A stretch of DNA of 64,000 nucleotides from assembly GCA_963749905.1 (NCBI GenBank), contig CAVVOF010000004.1, positions 496,001 to 560,000 on the forward strand, read 5' to 3'. The notes beneath the pieces were generated by a model. That model made no database searches and was not told the DNA's origin. It was given only the letters and a program-made list of their open reading frames with translations. Origin of the DNA: UBA10649 sp963749905. GTDB taxonomy: Bacteria > Actinomycetota > Actinomycetes > S36-B12. The position numbers and the translations under genes are program-made. This document shows positions 40,745 through 49,358 of this stretch, in pieces (within the stretch, counting starts at the first letter, position 1; each line of letters opens with the position of its first letter).

Positions 40745-42127
40745 CTAGCGGTCCACGCCGCCCATGACCGGGTCGATGCTGGCGACCGCGGCGATGACGT
40801 CGGAGATCATGCTGCCCTCGCTCATGATCGCGACGGACTGCAGGTTGGTGAACGATGGATCGCGGAAGTGCACGCGATACGGCCGCGTGCCCCCCGAGCT
40901 CACGATGTGGCAGCCGAGCTCGCCCTTGGGCGACTCGACGGCCGCGTAGATCTGACCGGCCGGTACGCGGAAGCCCTCGGTGACCAGCTTGAAGTGATGG
41001 ATCAGGGCCTCCATCGACTCCGACATGATCTGCTTGATGTGCTCCGGGGAGTTGCCCTGGCCGTCGCTGCCGATGGACAGCTGAGCGGGCCACGCGATCT
41101 TCTTGTCGGCGACCATCACCGGACCCGGCTGGAGCTTGTCCAGCGCCTGCTCGACGATGCGGAGCGACTGCTCCATCTCCTCGATGCGGATGAGGAAGCG
41201 GCCGTACACGTCCGAGGTGTCCTTCGTGATGACGTCGAACTCGTAGTTCTCGTAGCCGCAGTACGGCTGGGACTTGCGCAGGTCGTGGGGCAGGCCGGTC
41301 GAGCGCAGGATCGGGCCGGTGATGCCCAGGGCCATGCAGCCGGCGAGATCGAGGTATCCGACGCCCACGGTCCGGCCCATCCAGATGCTGTTGTCGACCA
41401 GCAGGTCGGCCGTGTCCTTGAGGCGCTTGCGCAGGAGCGGAATGGTGTCGCGGATCTTCTCGACGCCACCCTCGGGCAGGTCCTGCGCGACGCCGCCCGG
41501 ACGGATGTACGCGCTGTTCATGCGCAGGCCCGAGACCATCTCGAAGATGTCGAGGACCAGCTCGCGTTCGCGGAAGCCGAACTCCATCGCCGTCAGGGCA
41601 CCGAGCTCCATGCCGCCGGTCGCGAGCGCGACCAGGTGCGACGCGACCCGGTTGAGCTCCATCATCATCACGCGGATGACGCTGGCGCGCTCGGGGATCT
41701 GGTCGGTGATGCCGAGCGCCTTCTCGACGGCCAGGCAGTAGGCCGTCTCGTTGAACATCGGGGTGAGGTAGTCCATGCGGGTGACGAAGGTGACGCCCTG
41801 CACCCAGGAGCGGAACTCCATGTTCTTCTCGATGCCGGTGTGCAGGTAGCCGATGCCCGCGCGGGCCTCGGTCACCGTCTCGCCGTCGATCTCGAGGATC
41901 AGCCGCAGCACTCCGTGGGTCGACGGGTGCTGCGGTCCCATGTTGACGACGATCCGGTCATGCTCACCCTCGGGCGCGGGCGAGATGGTGTCCCAGTCGC
42001 CGCCGGCGACCGTGTAGACGCGCCCCTCGGTGGTGGCGTAGGAGCCCGCGTAGGCGTCGGGGCCCGCTTCGTTGGCGCCCTCGGTGGCGTCGTCGGCAGA
42101 GCCGTACGTGACGTTGTCGGTCGACAT
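40745..42127 (-). CDS. nuoD: NADH-quinone oxidoreductase subunit D
   Basis: 49-kDa subunit that forms most of the quinone-binding pocket with NuoB. 460 aa. Motifs: VVNMGPQHPSTHGVLRLILE, GYLHTGIEKNME, RMDYLTPMFNETAYCLAVEK, RPGGVAQDLP, and C-terminal SIDPVMGGVDR. Start ATG 42127 shares one base with the nuoC stop; N-terminal ~50 residues before the conserved core are low complexity. Confidence 0.97.
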   Translation of the reverse strand: MSTDNVTYGSADDATEGANEAGPDAYAGSYATTEGRVYTVAGGDWDTISPAPEGEHDRIVVNMGPQHPSTHGVLRLILEIDGETVTEARAGIGYLHTGIEKNMEFRSWVQGVTFVTRMDYLTPMFNETAYCLAVEKALGITDQIPERASVIRVMMMELNRVASHLVALATGGMELGALTAMEFGFRERELVLDIFEMVSGLRMNSAYIRPGGVAQDLPEGGVEKIRDTIPLLRKRLKDTADLLVDNSIWMGRTVGVGYLDLAGCMALGITGPILRSTGLPHDLRKSQPYCGYENYEFDVITKDTSDVYGRFLIRIEEMEQSLRIVEQALDKLQPGPVMVADKKIAWPAQLSIGSDGQGNSPEHIKQIMSESMEALIHHFKLVTEGFRVPAGQIYAAVESPKGELGCHIVSSGGTRPYRVHFRDPSFTNLQSVAIMSEGSMISDVIAAVASIDPVMGGVDR

Positions 42128-42831
42128 CAGTTGTACGACCTCCGCTGGTCGGGGGGCGGGATGGTGGCGCCCTTGAACTCCACCGGGATGCCACCGAGCG
42201 GGTAGTCCTTCCGCTGCGGGTGCCCCGGCCAGTCGTCGGGCATCATGATGCGGGTCAGCGACGGGTGGCCCTCGAAGACGATCCCGAAGAAGTCCCACGT
42301 CTCGCGCTCATGCCAGTCGCACGTCGGGTACACGGCGAACAGCGACGGGATGACCGCGTCACCGTCGGGAACCGACACCTCGACCCGCACGCGGCGGTTG
42401 TGGGTGATCGACAGGAAGTGGTAGACGGCGTGCAGCTCGCGGCCGGTCTCGTGCGGATAGTGGACGCCGTCGACGCCCAGGCACATCTCGAACCGCAGCC
42501 CCGGCTCGTCTCGGAGCGCGGTCGCGAACGCGACGAGGTGCTCACGACGCACGTGGTAGGTGATCTCGTCGCGCCAGATGACGACCTTCTCGATCGCATC
42601 GGTGGCGGGCAGGTTGCGCGCGTCGAGCGACAGCTCGATCTCGTCCGACAGCTCGTCGAACCAGCCGCCGAACGGACGCACTGCCGGCGCGGGCATGACG
42701 ATCGGCTCGACCAGGCCGCCGAAACCGCTGGTGTCGCCGCTGCCGCTGGTACCGAAGGCCCCGTGACGGACGCCGATGATGTCGAGTTCCTGCACGCCCT
42801 CGGGCACGGAGGGCACGTTCGCGTCGGTCAT
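42127..42831 (-). CDS. nuoC: NADH-quinone oxidoreductase subunit C
   Basis: 30-kDa peripheral-arm subunit. 234 aa. Signature YPTCDWHERETWDFFGIVFEGHPSL and the C-terminal DDWPGHPQRKDYPLGGIPVE are typical. N-terminal ~70 residues are glycine/serine-rich and variable. Start ATG 42831, overlapping the nuoB stop by 4 bases. Compare the shortened NuoC-like gene at 18380-18860. Confidence 0.97.
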   Translation of the reverse strand: MTDANVPSVPEGVQELDIIGVRHGAFGTSGSGDTSGFGGLVEPIVMPAPAVRPFGGWFDELSDEIELSLDARNLPATDAIEKVVIWRDEITYHVRREHLVAFATALRDEPGLRFEMCLGVDGVHYPHETGRELHAVYHFLSITHNRRVRVEVSVPDGDAVIPSLFAVYPTCDWHERETWDFFGIVFEGHPSLTRIMMPDDWPGHPQRKDYPLGGIPVEFKGATIPPPDQRRSYN

Positions 42832-43382
42832 CGCAGCAGCCCCTTCAGCTCGAGGGTGGCCGGGGCGGTCAGGGCGACCTGCTCCTGCTCCGCGATCTCC
42901 GCACGACGGTTGGCACCGAGCTTGGTGTCCTGGATCTGCTGGTGCAGCTTCAGGATCGCGTCGAAGAGCATCTCCGGCCGCGGCGGGCAACCGGGCAGGT
43001 AGATGTCGACCGGGACGACGTGGTCGACGCCCTGGACGATCGCGTAGTTGTTGAACATGCCGCCGCTGGACGCGCAGACGCCCATCGCGATGACCCACTT
43101 GGGCCCGGGCATCTGGTCGTAGATCTGCCGGAGGACGGGCGCCATCTTCTGGCTCACCCGGCCGGCGACGATCATCAGGTCGGCCTGCCGCGGCGAGGCC
43201 CGGAAGACCTCCATGCCGTAGCGCGCGATGTCGAAGCGGGGGCCGCCCGCCGCCATCATCTCGATGGCGCAGCAGGCCAGGCCGAAGGTGGCTGGCCAGA
43301 GCGAGCCCTTGCGGGCGTAGCCGGCGAACTTCTCGACCGTCGTCAGCAGGATGCCGGACGGCAGTGACTCCTCAAGACCCAT
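42828..43382 (-). CDS. nuoB: NADH-quinone oxidoreductase subunit B
   Basis: PSST subunit holding terminal cluster N2 next to the quinone. 184 aa. Ligands in FGLACCAIEMMAAGGPRFD, MGVCASSGGMFNN and LPGCPPRPE; RASPRQADLMIVAGRVSQKM is conserved. Start ATG 43382, 10 bases after nuoA. Confidence 0.98.
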   Translation of the reverse strand: MGLEESLPSGILLTTVEKFAGYARKGSLWPATFGLACCAIEMMAAGGPRFDIARYGMEVFRASPRQADLMIVAGRVSQKMAPVLRQIYDQMPGPKWVIAMGVCASSGGMFNNYAIVQGVDHVVPVDIYLPGCPPRPEMLFDAILKLHQQIQDTKLGANRRAEIAEQEQVALTAPATLELKGLLR

Positions 43383-43392
43383 GGCTTCTCCG

Positions 43393-43752
43393 TCAGTCCC
43401 ACTCGAGCCCGCGGCGCCGCCATACGTAGGCGTACACCACCAGGACGGTGATGATGAACAGGAACATCTCGATCAGGCCGAACAGCGCGAGCTGGTCGAA
43501 GGCGACCGCCCACGGGTACAGGAACACGATCTCGATGTCGAAGACGATGAAGAGCATCGCCGTCAGGTAGTACTTCACGGGGAACCGGCCACCGCCGATG
43601 GGCTGGGGTGTCGGTTCGATCCCGCACTCGTAGGCGTCGTACTTCGCCCGGTTGTAGCGCTTCGGCCCGGTGAACGATGCGATGGTCACGGAGAACACCG
43701 CGAAGCCGAATGCGAGGAGGCCGAGGACGAGGATGGGGGTGTAGACGTTCAC
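43393..43752 (-). CDS. nuoA: NADH-quinone oxidoreductase subunit A
   Basis: Three-helix membrane subunit of complex I, 119 aa, first gene of the operon. Motifs: YNRAKYDAYECGIEPTPQP and FPVKYYLTAMLFIVFDIEIV with FLYPWAVAF. Start GTG 43752 with GAGGAG upstream. The region ahead holds a probable -10 and a Rex-like operator. Confidence 0.97.
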   Translation of the reverse strand: MNVYTPILVLGLLAFGFAVFSVTIASFTGPKRYNRAKYDAYECGIEPTPQPIGGGRFPVKYYLTAMLFIVFDIEIVFLYPWAVAFDQLALFGLIEMFLFIITVLVVYAYVWRRRGLEWD

Positions 43753-43780
43753 GCCCGATGCTCCTCACGAATTGTGCGCA

Positions 43781-43796
43781 TGTGAATCACTTCACG
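43781..43796. promoter_or_regulatory. Candidate Rex operator upstream of nuoA
   Basis: TGTGAATCACTTCACG: two inverted half-sites TGTGAA and TTCAC(G) separated by 4 bp, matching the actinobacterial Rex consensus TGTGAA-N4-TTCACA except for the last base. A TATGCT -10 on the minus strand (43811-43806) puts it just downstream of the expected start, where a bound repressor would block nuoA-N transcription. The rex gene is in this window. Confidence 0.6.
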
Positions 43797-43805
43797 ACCG
43801 CCGCA

Positions 43806-43811
43806 AGCATA
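43806..43811 (-). promoter_or_regulatory. Candidate -10 of the nuo operon
   Basis: TATGCT on the minus strand 54 bases before the nuoA GTG. No strong -35 (a TGTGAG lies 19 bp upstream). Confidence 0.4.
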
Positions 43812-43831
43812 GTGGGCCGACACCCGCGCGC

Positions 43832-44542
43832 TCACACCCCTTCCGAGACTTCCGGCCGTATTCCGCGATGCAGGGCGACGATTCCGCCCGACAGGTTGCG
43901 CCACTGCACCCGCGCCCAGCCGACCTCGCTCATCTCCGCCGCCAGGGCGGGCTGGTCGGGCCACGCCTGGATCGACTCGGCGAGGTAGACGTAGGCGTCG
44001 GGGTTGCTCGACGTGCGTCGCGCCACCTTCGGCAGCGCGCTCATCAGGTAGCCGGAGTAGACGGAGCGGAACGGCGCCCACGTCGGGTGGGAGAACTCGC
44101 ACACCACCAGCCGGCCCCCGGGGCGCACCACTCTGAGCAGCTCGCGCAGGCCCGCCGCCCGATCGTGGATGTTGCGCAGGCCGAACGAGATCGTCGCCGC
44201 GTCGAAGGCCGCGTCCGCGAAGGGCAGGTGCATGCCGTCCCCGGCCACGAACGGCAGGAAGGGGATCCGGCTGCGGCCGACGCGCAGCATGCCGAGCGAG
44301 AAGTCGGTGGGGACCACGAACGCACCCGCCTGCGCGAACGGCAGGCTCGAGGTGCCGGTCCCGGCGGCGAGGTCGAGGACCCGCTCCCCCGGCTGGACGT
44401 CGACCGCGTCGACGACGGCCTGCCGCCAGCGCCGGGTCTGGCCCAGGGAGAGCACGTCGTTGGTGATGTCGTACTTCTCCGCCACGTCATCGAACATCGC
44501 GGCGACGTCGCCGGGATCCTTGTCCAGTTCTGCGCGCGTCAC
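43832..44542 (-). CDS. menG: Demethylmenaquinone methyltransferase
   Basis: SAM-dependent C-methyltransferase (UbiE/MenG family) that makes menaquinone from demethylmenaquinone, the last step of the pathway. 236 aa. Motifs: MFDDVAEKYDITNDVLSLGQ, SAM-binding LDLAAGTGTSSLPFA, FGLRNIHDRAAGLRELLRVV, GGRLVVCEFSHP. No ubiquinone genes are seen, so MenG is the right reading. Start GTG 44542 with a CAGGAT -10-like element 6 bases upstream; divergent from menF across 61 bp. Confidence 0.95.
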   Translation of the reverse strand: MTRAELDKDPGDVAAMFDDVAEKYDITNDVLSLGQTRRWRQAVVDAVDVQPGERVLDLAAGTGTSSLPFAQAGAFVVPTDFSLGMLRVGRSRIPFLPFVAGDGMHLPFADAAFDAATISFGLRNIHDRAAGLRELLRVVRPGGRLVVCEFSHPTWAPFRSVYSGYLMSALPKVARRTSSNPDAYVYLAESIQAWPDQPALAAEMSEVGWARVQWRNLSGGIVALHRGIRPEVSEGV

Positions 44543-44591
44543 GCGGCGATCCTGCCACCCTGCCCGCCATGCCGCTGCCCGGGTCTCGCCC

Positions 44592-44597
44592 TACGCT
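44592..44597 (+). promoter_or_regulatory. Leaderless-type -10 for menF
   Basis: TACGCT with 6 bases to the GTG start at 44604; the gene shows no ribosome-binding site, consistent with a leaderless message. Confidence 0.5.
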
Positions 44598-44603
44598 TGG
44601 CCG

Positions 44604-45878
44604 GTGACCACCCACGCGTCCGTGCCGCAGCACGTGACCGAGCCGTCGGCGGAGCGGGTGTTCGTCACCACCCGCCCCATCCCCGATCCGGTGGAGCTGC
44701 TGGCACGCCTGCCGCGGACGGAGCCGCTGGCCTGGGTGCGCGATGGCGAGGGCCTGATCGGCTGGGGCGTCGCCGCGCGGCTGGAGGTCCGGGGCCCCGA
44801 GCGGTTCAGCCGGGCCCAGCGCTGGTGGTCCGAGCTGTGCGCTGCCGTCGAGATCGACGACACCGTCAGCGTGCCGGGCACGGGTCCGGTCGCGTTCGGC
44901 TCGTTCTCCTTCGACGCGGACACCGGCTCGTCGATCGTGATCGTGCCGCAGGTGGTGGTGGGGCGGCGCGCGGGCCAGGCCTGGATGACCGTCATCGGGA
45001 GCGATCCCTCGGTGCGGCCGATCCTGCCGCCGGCATCCGTGCCAGAGGCACCCATCTCGGTCACCTGGTTCGAGGGCAGCCGCACGCCGCTGGACTGGGA
45101 GGGCGCGGTCGCGGAGGCCATCCGGCGCATCCAGGCGGGTGAGCTGGACAAGGTGGTGCTGGCGCGCGACGTCGTCGCGAACGTCGACGGCGATCTCGAT
45201 CCGCGGCACCTGCTGCTGCGCCTGGCCGCCGCCTACCCGACCTGCTGGACGTTCAGCGTCGGCGACCTGCTCGGCGCAACGCCTGAGCTCCTCGTCCGGC
45301 GGACCGGCGACCTCGTGACGTCGCGGGTGCTGGCCGGCACGGTGCGGCGTCGAGGCGACGACCGGCACGACGCGAGCCTGGCCAAGGCCCTGCTCTCGAG
45401 CGGCAAGGACATCGAGGAGCATGAGTACGCCGTGGGCTCGGTGGCCAAGGCACTCGCCGCGCACTGCACCGACCTGGACGTGCCGAGCCGACCGCACGTG
45501 CTCGAGCTGTCGAACGTCCAGCACCTGGCGACCGACGTGACCGGCCGGCTGGCGGACTCGGCCACCGTGCTGGCGCTGGCGGCATCCCTGCATCCGACGG
45601 CGGCCGTGTGCGGGACGCCGACCGAGCGCGCGCTGTCCGTCATCGAGGAGCTCGAGGGCATGGATCGCGGGCGCTACGCCGGCCCCGTCGGCTGGTTCGA
45701 CCGGCACGGCGACGGGGAGTTCGGGATCGCACTGCGCTGCGCCACCGTGGATCCGGAGCGGCGCGAGGTCCGCTCGTTCGCCGGCTGCGGCATCGTCGCC
45801 GGTTCGGACCCGGCGGACGAGCTGGCCGAGTCGGCGGCCAAGCTGGTCCCGATCCGGGACGCCCTCGAACCCCGCTGA
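44604..45878 (+). CDS. menF: Isochorismate synthase
   Basis: Converts chorismate to isochorismate, the entry step of menaquinone (or siderophore) synthesis. 424 aa, chorismate-binding fold. Motifs: AGELDKVVLARDV, LVTSRVLAGTVRRRGDD, EEHEYAVGSVAKAL, SLHPTAAVCGTPTERALSVI, and the C-terminal RSFAGCGIVAGSDPADE. Start GTG 44604 supported by a -10 six bases upstream. In menaquinone context (menG beside, menD/C/B nearby) MenF fits better than EntC or salicylate synthase. Confidence 0.93.
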   Translation: MTTHASVPQHVTEPSAERVFVTTRPIPDPVELLARLPRTEPLAWVRDGEGLIGWGVAARLEVRGPERFSRAQRWWSELCAAVEIDDTVSVPGTGPVAFGSFSFDADTGSSIVIVPQVVVGRRAGQAWMTVIGSDPSVRPILPPASVPEAPISVTWFEGSRTPLDWEGAVAEAIRRIQAGELDKVVLARDVVANVDGDLDPRHLLLRLAAAYPTCWTFSVGDLLGATPELLVRRTGDLVTSRVLAGTVRRRGDDRHDASLAKALLSSGKDIEEHEYAVGSVAKALAAHCTDLDVPSRPHVLELSNVQHLATDVTGRLADSATVLALAASLHPTAAVCGTPTERALSVIEELEGMDRGRYAGPVGWFDRHGDGEFGIALRCATVDPERREVRSFAGCGIVAGSDPADELAESAAKLVPIRDALEPR

Positions 45879-45884
45879 CTTCTT

Positions 45885-45948
45885 CGTTGAGTGCGGGGTT
45901 GTTGCGGGTTTGGCGTCCGCCAAACCCGCAACAACCCCGCACTCAACG
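45885..45948. terminator. Perfect 31-bp inverted repeat between convergent genes
   Basis: Arms 45885-45915 and 45918-45948 are perfect reverse complements with a 2-base spacer. It begins 6 bases after the menF stop and overlaps the stop codon of the convergent TetR-GNAT gene. No T-tract. Probable bidirectional terminator. Confidence 0.75.
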
Positions 45949-47596
45949 AGACAACGGGGTGGACATGCGGATGACGCCGGGGCCGACCTCCGGGTCCGCC
46001 CCGCTCGTCCACGGCAGGCCGGTCGCTTCGAGCAGCGCGATCATCGCCCGGTTGTCGCCCAGCACATAGGCCACCAGCTCGACGAAGCCGCCACGGCGCG
46101 CCACCTCCACCAGGTGCTGGGTCAGCAGTCGGCCGACGCCGGCCCGGTGCCAGGCATCGTCGACGATGAGCGCGATCTCCGCGACCTCCGTCTCGTCCGG
46201 ACCCAGCGGGAACACGTTGCCCAGCGCGATGACCTCCCCGCGCATGTCCGTGGCCACCAGCGTCGTGCCGCGGTGTCCGCCGGCGATCCTGCGCAGGTTG
46301 TCCTCGCGCCACTCGTTCATCGGTGCGAAGTAGCGCTGGTACCGGGACTCGGCGGAGCAGCGGTCGTGCAGGGCCTCCACTCCCGCGGTGTCCTCCGGCC
46401 GGGCCAGCCGGACCGCGACCGTGCGGCCGTCGCGCAGGTTCTCGCGCCAGCCGTAGGCGTCCGCGTCGCCGCGCACCTCCGCGAGCTCGGCCACCAGGGC
46501 CAGCAGGGCCGAGGCCCGATTCCGCTCGGTGGTCGTGAACGGTGCCCGCACACGACGCAGCACGACATGCCGCTCCGGCGTCCATTGCAGGCGGAGCACC
46601 ATCGCGGACGAGTCCGCTCCTTCGGCGCGAGGTGGTGACCTCCCACGAGTCGGCCAGCACCAGGTCGGCGACCGCCTGCGGAATGGCCTGCGGGTGCTGC
46701 ACCAGGCGGGCGCTGAGTCGCAGCACCCGGGTCGCCACGTCCTCGGCGTCCTCGGGGCCGCCGCGGGCGACGATGACATCGGAGCCGACCGAGGACAGCG
46801 CGTGGACCAGCGTCGAGCGGTCGACGTCGGGCGGGGAGGCCAGGAACATGTCCACCAGCTGCTCGCCATCGCCGAGCCGCGCCGTGAACACGCTCACCAC
46901 ATGCACCTGCAGCAGGGACAGCACGCGCAGCATGTGCGCCATCGCGGACGGCGCGCTCGACGTCGCCACCCGCGCCCGCCAGCGCACGTGCTCTCCCTCG
47001 TCCTCATCCGGGTGGTCGGCCGCCAGGGTCTCGAGCAGGCGGGCGGTGAGCGCCGTCCACGAGCGAGGATCGCTCCAATGCTCCGACACGGGAGCCAGGA
47101 CCGCCAGACCCAGGCCGACGGCGATCACGTGCACTGCGGCCGCGTCGTCGCCGATGACGTCCGGGCCGCCCGGACCGCGGAGCTGTCTGATCACCTCACG
47201 TGCGGCATCCCACCGCTGCCCCAGGCGGGCGGCCACCACCTCCCGAGTCGCCTCGTCATAGGGAGCCGCCACCAGCGCCTGCAGTTCCAGCGGGTCCCAC
47301 GCCGCGCCGGGATCCCCGAGGACGTCTCGTGCCGCGCGCAGCAGGGCCTGCAGCGCCGGCTCGCTGGGATGGCGCGCCTGCGCGGCGATGCTCTCGGCCA
47401 CGGGCGGGAAGGGGAGCGACTCGACGACCTGACGCAGCAGGTCGATGCGATGGGTGCCGACCTCCGTGACGGCGCGGATCGAGGTGTCCGCCGCCCTGGC
47501 GATCTCGCGCTTGCCGGCGTTGGCGATGCTCCGCTCGGCGTAGACCTCGGCAGCGGCCGCGAGGATCCGCTCGCGCCTGTCCTGGTCGTCGGTCAT
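45943..47596 (-). pseudogene. TetR-GNAT fusion protein, frameshifted by one base
   Basis: Start ATG 47596. Residues 1-~60 form a TetR-type HTH (ERILAAAAEVYAERSIANAG, KREIARAADTSIRAV); ~60-320 is a helical region followed by an ACT-like part (HVVSVFTARLGDGEQLVDMF); the C-terminal ~200 residues are a GNAT acetyltransferase (VDDAWHRAGVGRLLTQHLVE, acetyl-CoA loop). The two parts meet in different frames at about 46621-46632: after SWEVTTSR the next frame reads AEGADSSAMVLRLQWTPERH. Span 1654 bases is one too many; corrected length ~550 aa. Could be a ligand-regulated acetyltransferase or two-function regulator. The stop overlaps a palindromic terminator. If the shift is real, only the GNAT-less N-terminal protein would form. 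Confidence 0.75.
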
Positions 47597-47605
47597 GGTC
47601 GAACG

Positions 47606-49354
47606 CTACGCGGATTCCAGTGCGGCGCTGACGGCCTCCTGCACGGCGGCCAGCACGGCCGCCTCCCGCTGCCGCTCACAGGTGCGGGCGACCACGACGT
47701 GAACTCCCCCAGCTCCGACGGCGTCGTCGATCTCGGCGGCGAGCGTCTCCGCCGAATCGACCGCCACCGCGTGGAAGCCAGCCGTGCGCGCAAGCGCCAC
47801 GAGGTCGACGCCGAGGGGGTTGCCGAAGACCCGCTCGAAGTGCTCGGCATGCTCGGGGGCGCCCTGCTCGAGCTGCGAGAAGATCCCCCCGCCGTCGTTG
47901 TCCGCCACGACGACGACCAGGTCGGGGCGCTCCTCCTCCGCCGGCACGAGCAGCCCGTTGCTGTCGTAGAGCAGGGTCTGGTCGCCGACCAGGGCCAGCG
48001 CGCCGGCACCGCCATTGCGCTGCAGGGCGAAGGCCGCGCCCCACGCCGTGGAGATGCACCCGTCGATCCCCGACGTGCCCCGGTTTCCGAGGATCACCGC
48101 GTCCTGGACGGTGTTCGCGGCGAACGAGCCGACGTGACGCACCGGCCACGACGGACCCACGAACAGCAGCCCGCCGTCCGGCACCGCGCCGGCGACCACC
48201 CTGGCGACGTGCATGCCGGTCAGGACGCCGTCGGAGCTGAACAGGGCCGTCTCCACTGCCGCCGCGGCCAGCACGTCGGCACGCTGCCACGACTCCAGCC
48301 AGCTCTCGTCGATCTCCGCCTCCTCGGGCGGCAGCGGCACCGACGCCACGACCACGTCGGCCGTGCGCGTCGGATCGCTCCACTCGGGACGGGCGTCCAC
48401 CGCGATGTGCAGGCGGGCCCGGCCGATCATCCGCATGACCGACCGCGACAGCCCGACCCGCCCCACCGTCATGACGACGTCGGGCTGGTGCTCGTCGGCG
48501 AAGGCGGGGTCGGCCAGCAGCAGTGGGCCGTGGGACAGTGCGGTCGAGCAGCCAGCTCCGTTCCCGCTCGGCTCCGCGATGATCGGCCAGCCCAGCATGT
48601 CGGCGAGGTCGTCGACGAACTCGATCGCATCGGTGTCGTCGTGGTCGCCCAGCACCACCACGCCACGCGCCGGGATCTGCTCGTTGTCGAGGAGCGCGTC
48701 GAGCACGTCGTCGAGTGGGGTGCTCATCCCTGCGACCAGTCGCGCGTCGGCCGTCCACGGGCGGCCGTCGGGCCGGCCGTCCAGCGACTCCACCCAGGAT
48801 CCCTGCGCGTCCGGCACGAGTGGCTCCGCGAACGGGACGTTGACGTGCACCGGTCCGGGTCGCATGGCGTCCGTCGCCGCAGCCACCGCGCGGGAGATGG
48901 TGGACCGCCAGTAGCGCACCAGGCCCTGCTCGCGGCCGGCCGTGGCCATGTCGACGGTCAGTCGGACGTCCTGGCCGAACACCGCGACCTGCGCAATGGT
49001 CTGGTTGGCGCCCACCCCACGCAGCTGCGGGGGTCGGTCGGCCGTCAGCACGATCATCGGCACGTCTGCGGCATCGGCCTCCACGATCGACGGATGCAGG
49101 TTCACCGACGCGGTGCCGGAGGTGGTCACCACCACGGCCGGCAGTCCCGTGACCTTGGCGAGACCCACCGCCAGGTAGCCCGCCGAGCGCTCGTCGAGGC
49201 GTACGTGGAGGGTCAGGTCACCCCGCGCCTCTGCGGCGGCGGCGGCGAGCGCCAGCGGCGTGGAGCGGGAGCCGGGCGCGAGGACCAGGTCGGTGACGCC
49301 GCAGCGAAGCAGTTCGTCGAGCATCACGGTCGCCTGCGCGGTCGACGGATTCAC
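47606..49354 (-). CDS. menD: SEPHCHC synthase MenD
   Basis: ThDP enzyme joining isochorismate and 2-oxoglutarate to form SEPHCHC in menaquinone synthesis. 582 aa. Motifs: VLAPGSRSTPLALAAAAAE, LDERSAGYLAVGLAKVTG (ThDP-activating Glu), VVTTSGTASVNLHPSIVEA, FVGPSWPVRHVGSFA, and ThDP motif GDQTLLYDSNGLL with ADNDGGGIFSQLEQG. Start GTG 49354, 4 bases after the menC stop. Confidence 0.96.
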   Translation of the reverse strand: MNPSTAQATVMLDELLRCGVTDLVLAPGSRSTPLALAAAAAEARGDLTLHVRLDERSAGYLAVGLAKVTGLPAVVVTTSGTASVNLHPSIVEADAADVPMIVLTADRPPQLRGVGANQTIAQVAVFGQDVRLTVDMATAGREQGLVRYWRSTISRAVAAATDAMRPGPVHVNVPFAEPLVPDAQGSWVESLDGRPDGRPWTADARLVAGMSTPLDDVLDALLDNEQIPARGVVVLGDHDDTDAIEFVDDLADMLGWPIIAEPSGNGAGCSTALSHGPLLLADPAFADEHQPDVVMTVGRVGLSRSVMRMIGRARLHIAVDARPEWSDPTRTADVVVASVPLPPEEAEIDESWLESWQRADVLAAAAVETALFSSDGVLTGMHVARVVAGAVPDGGLLFVGPSWPVRHVGSFAANTVQDAVILGNRGTSGIDGCISTAWGAAFALQRNGGAGALALVGDQTLLYDSNGLLVPAEEERPDLVVVVADNDGGGIFSQLEQGAPEHAEHFERVFGNPLGVDLVALARTAGFHAVAVDSAETLAAEIDDAVGAGGVHVVVARTCERQREAAVLAAVQEAVSAALESA

Positions 49355-49358
49355 GCAC

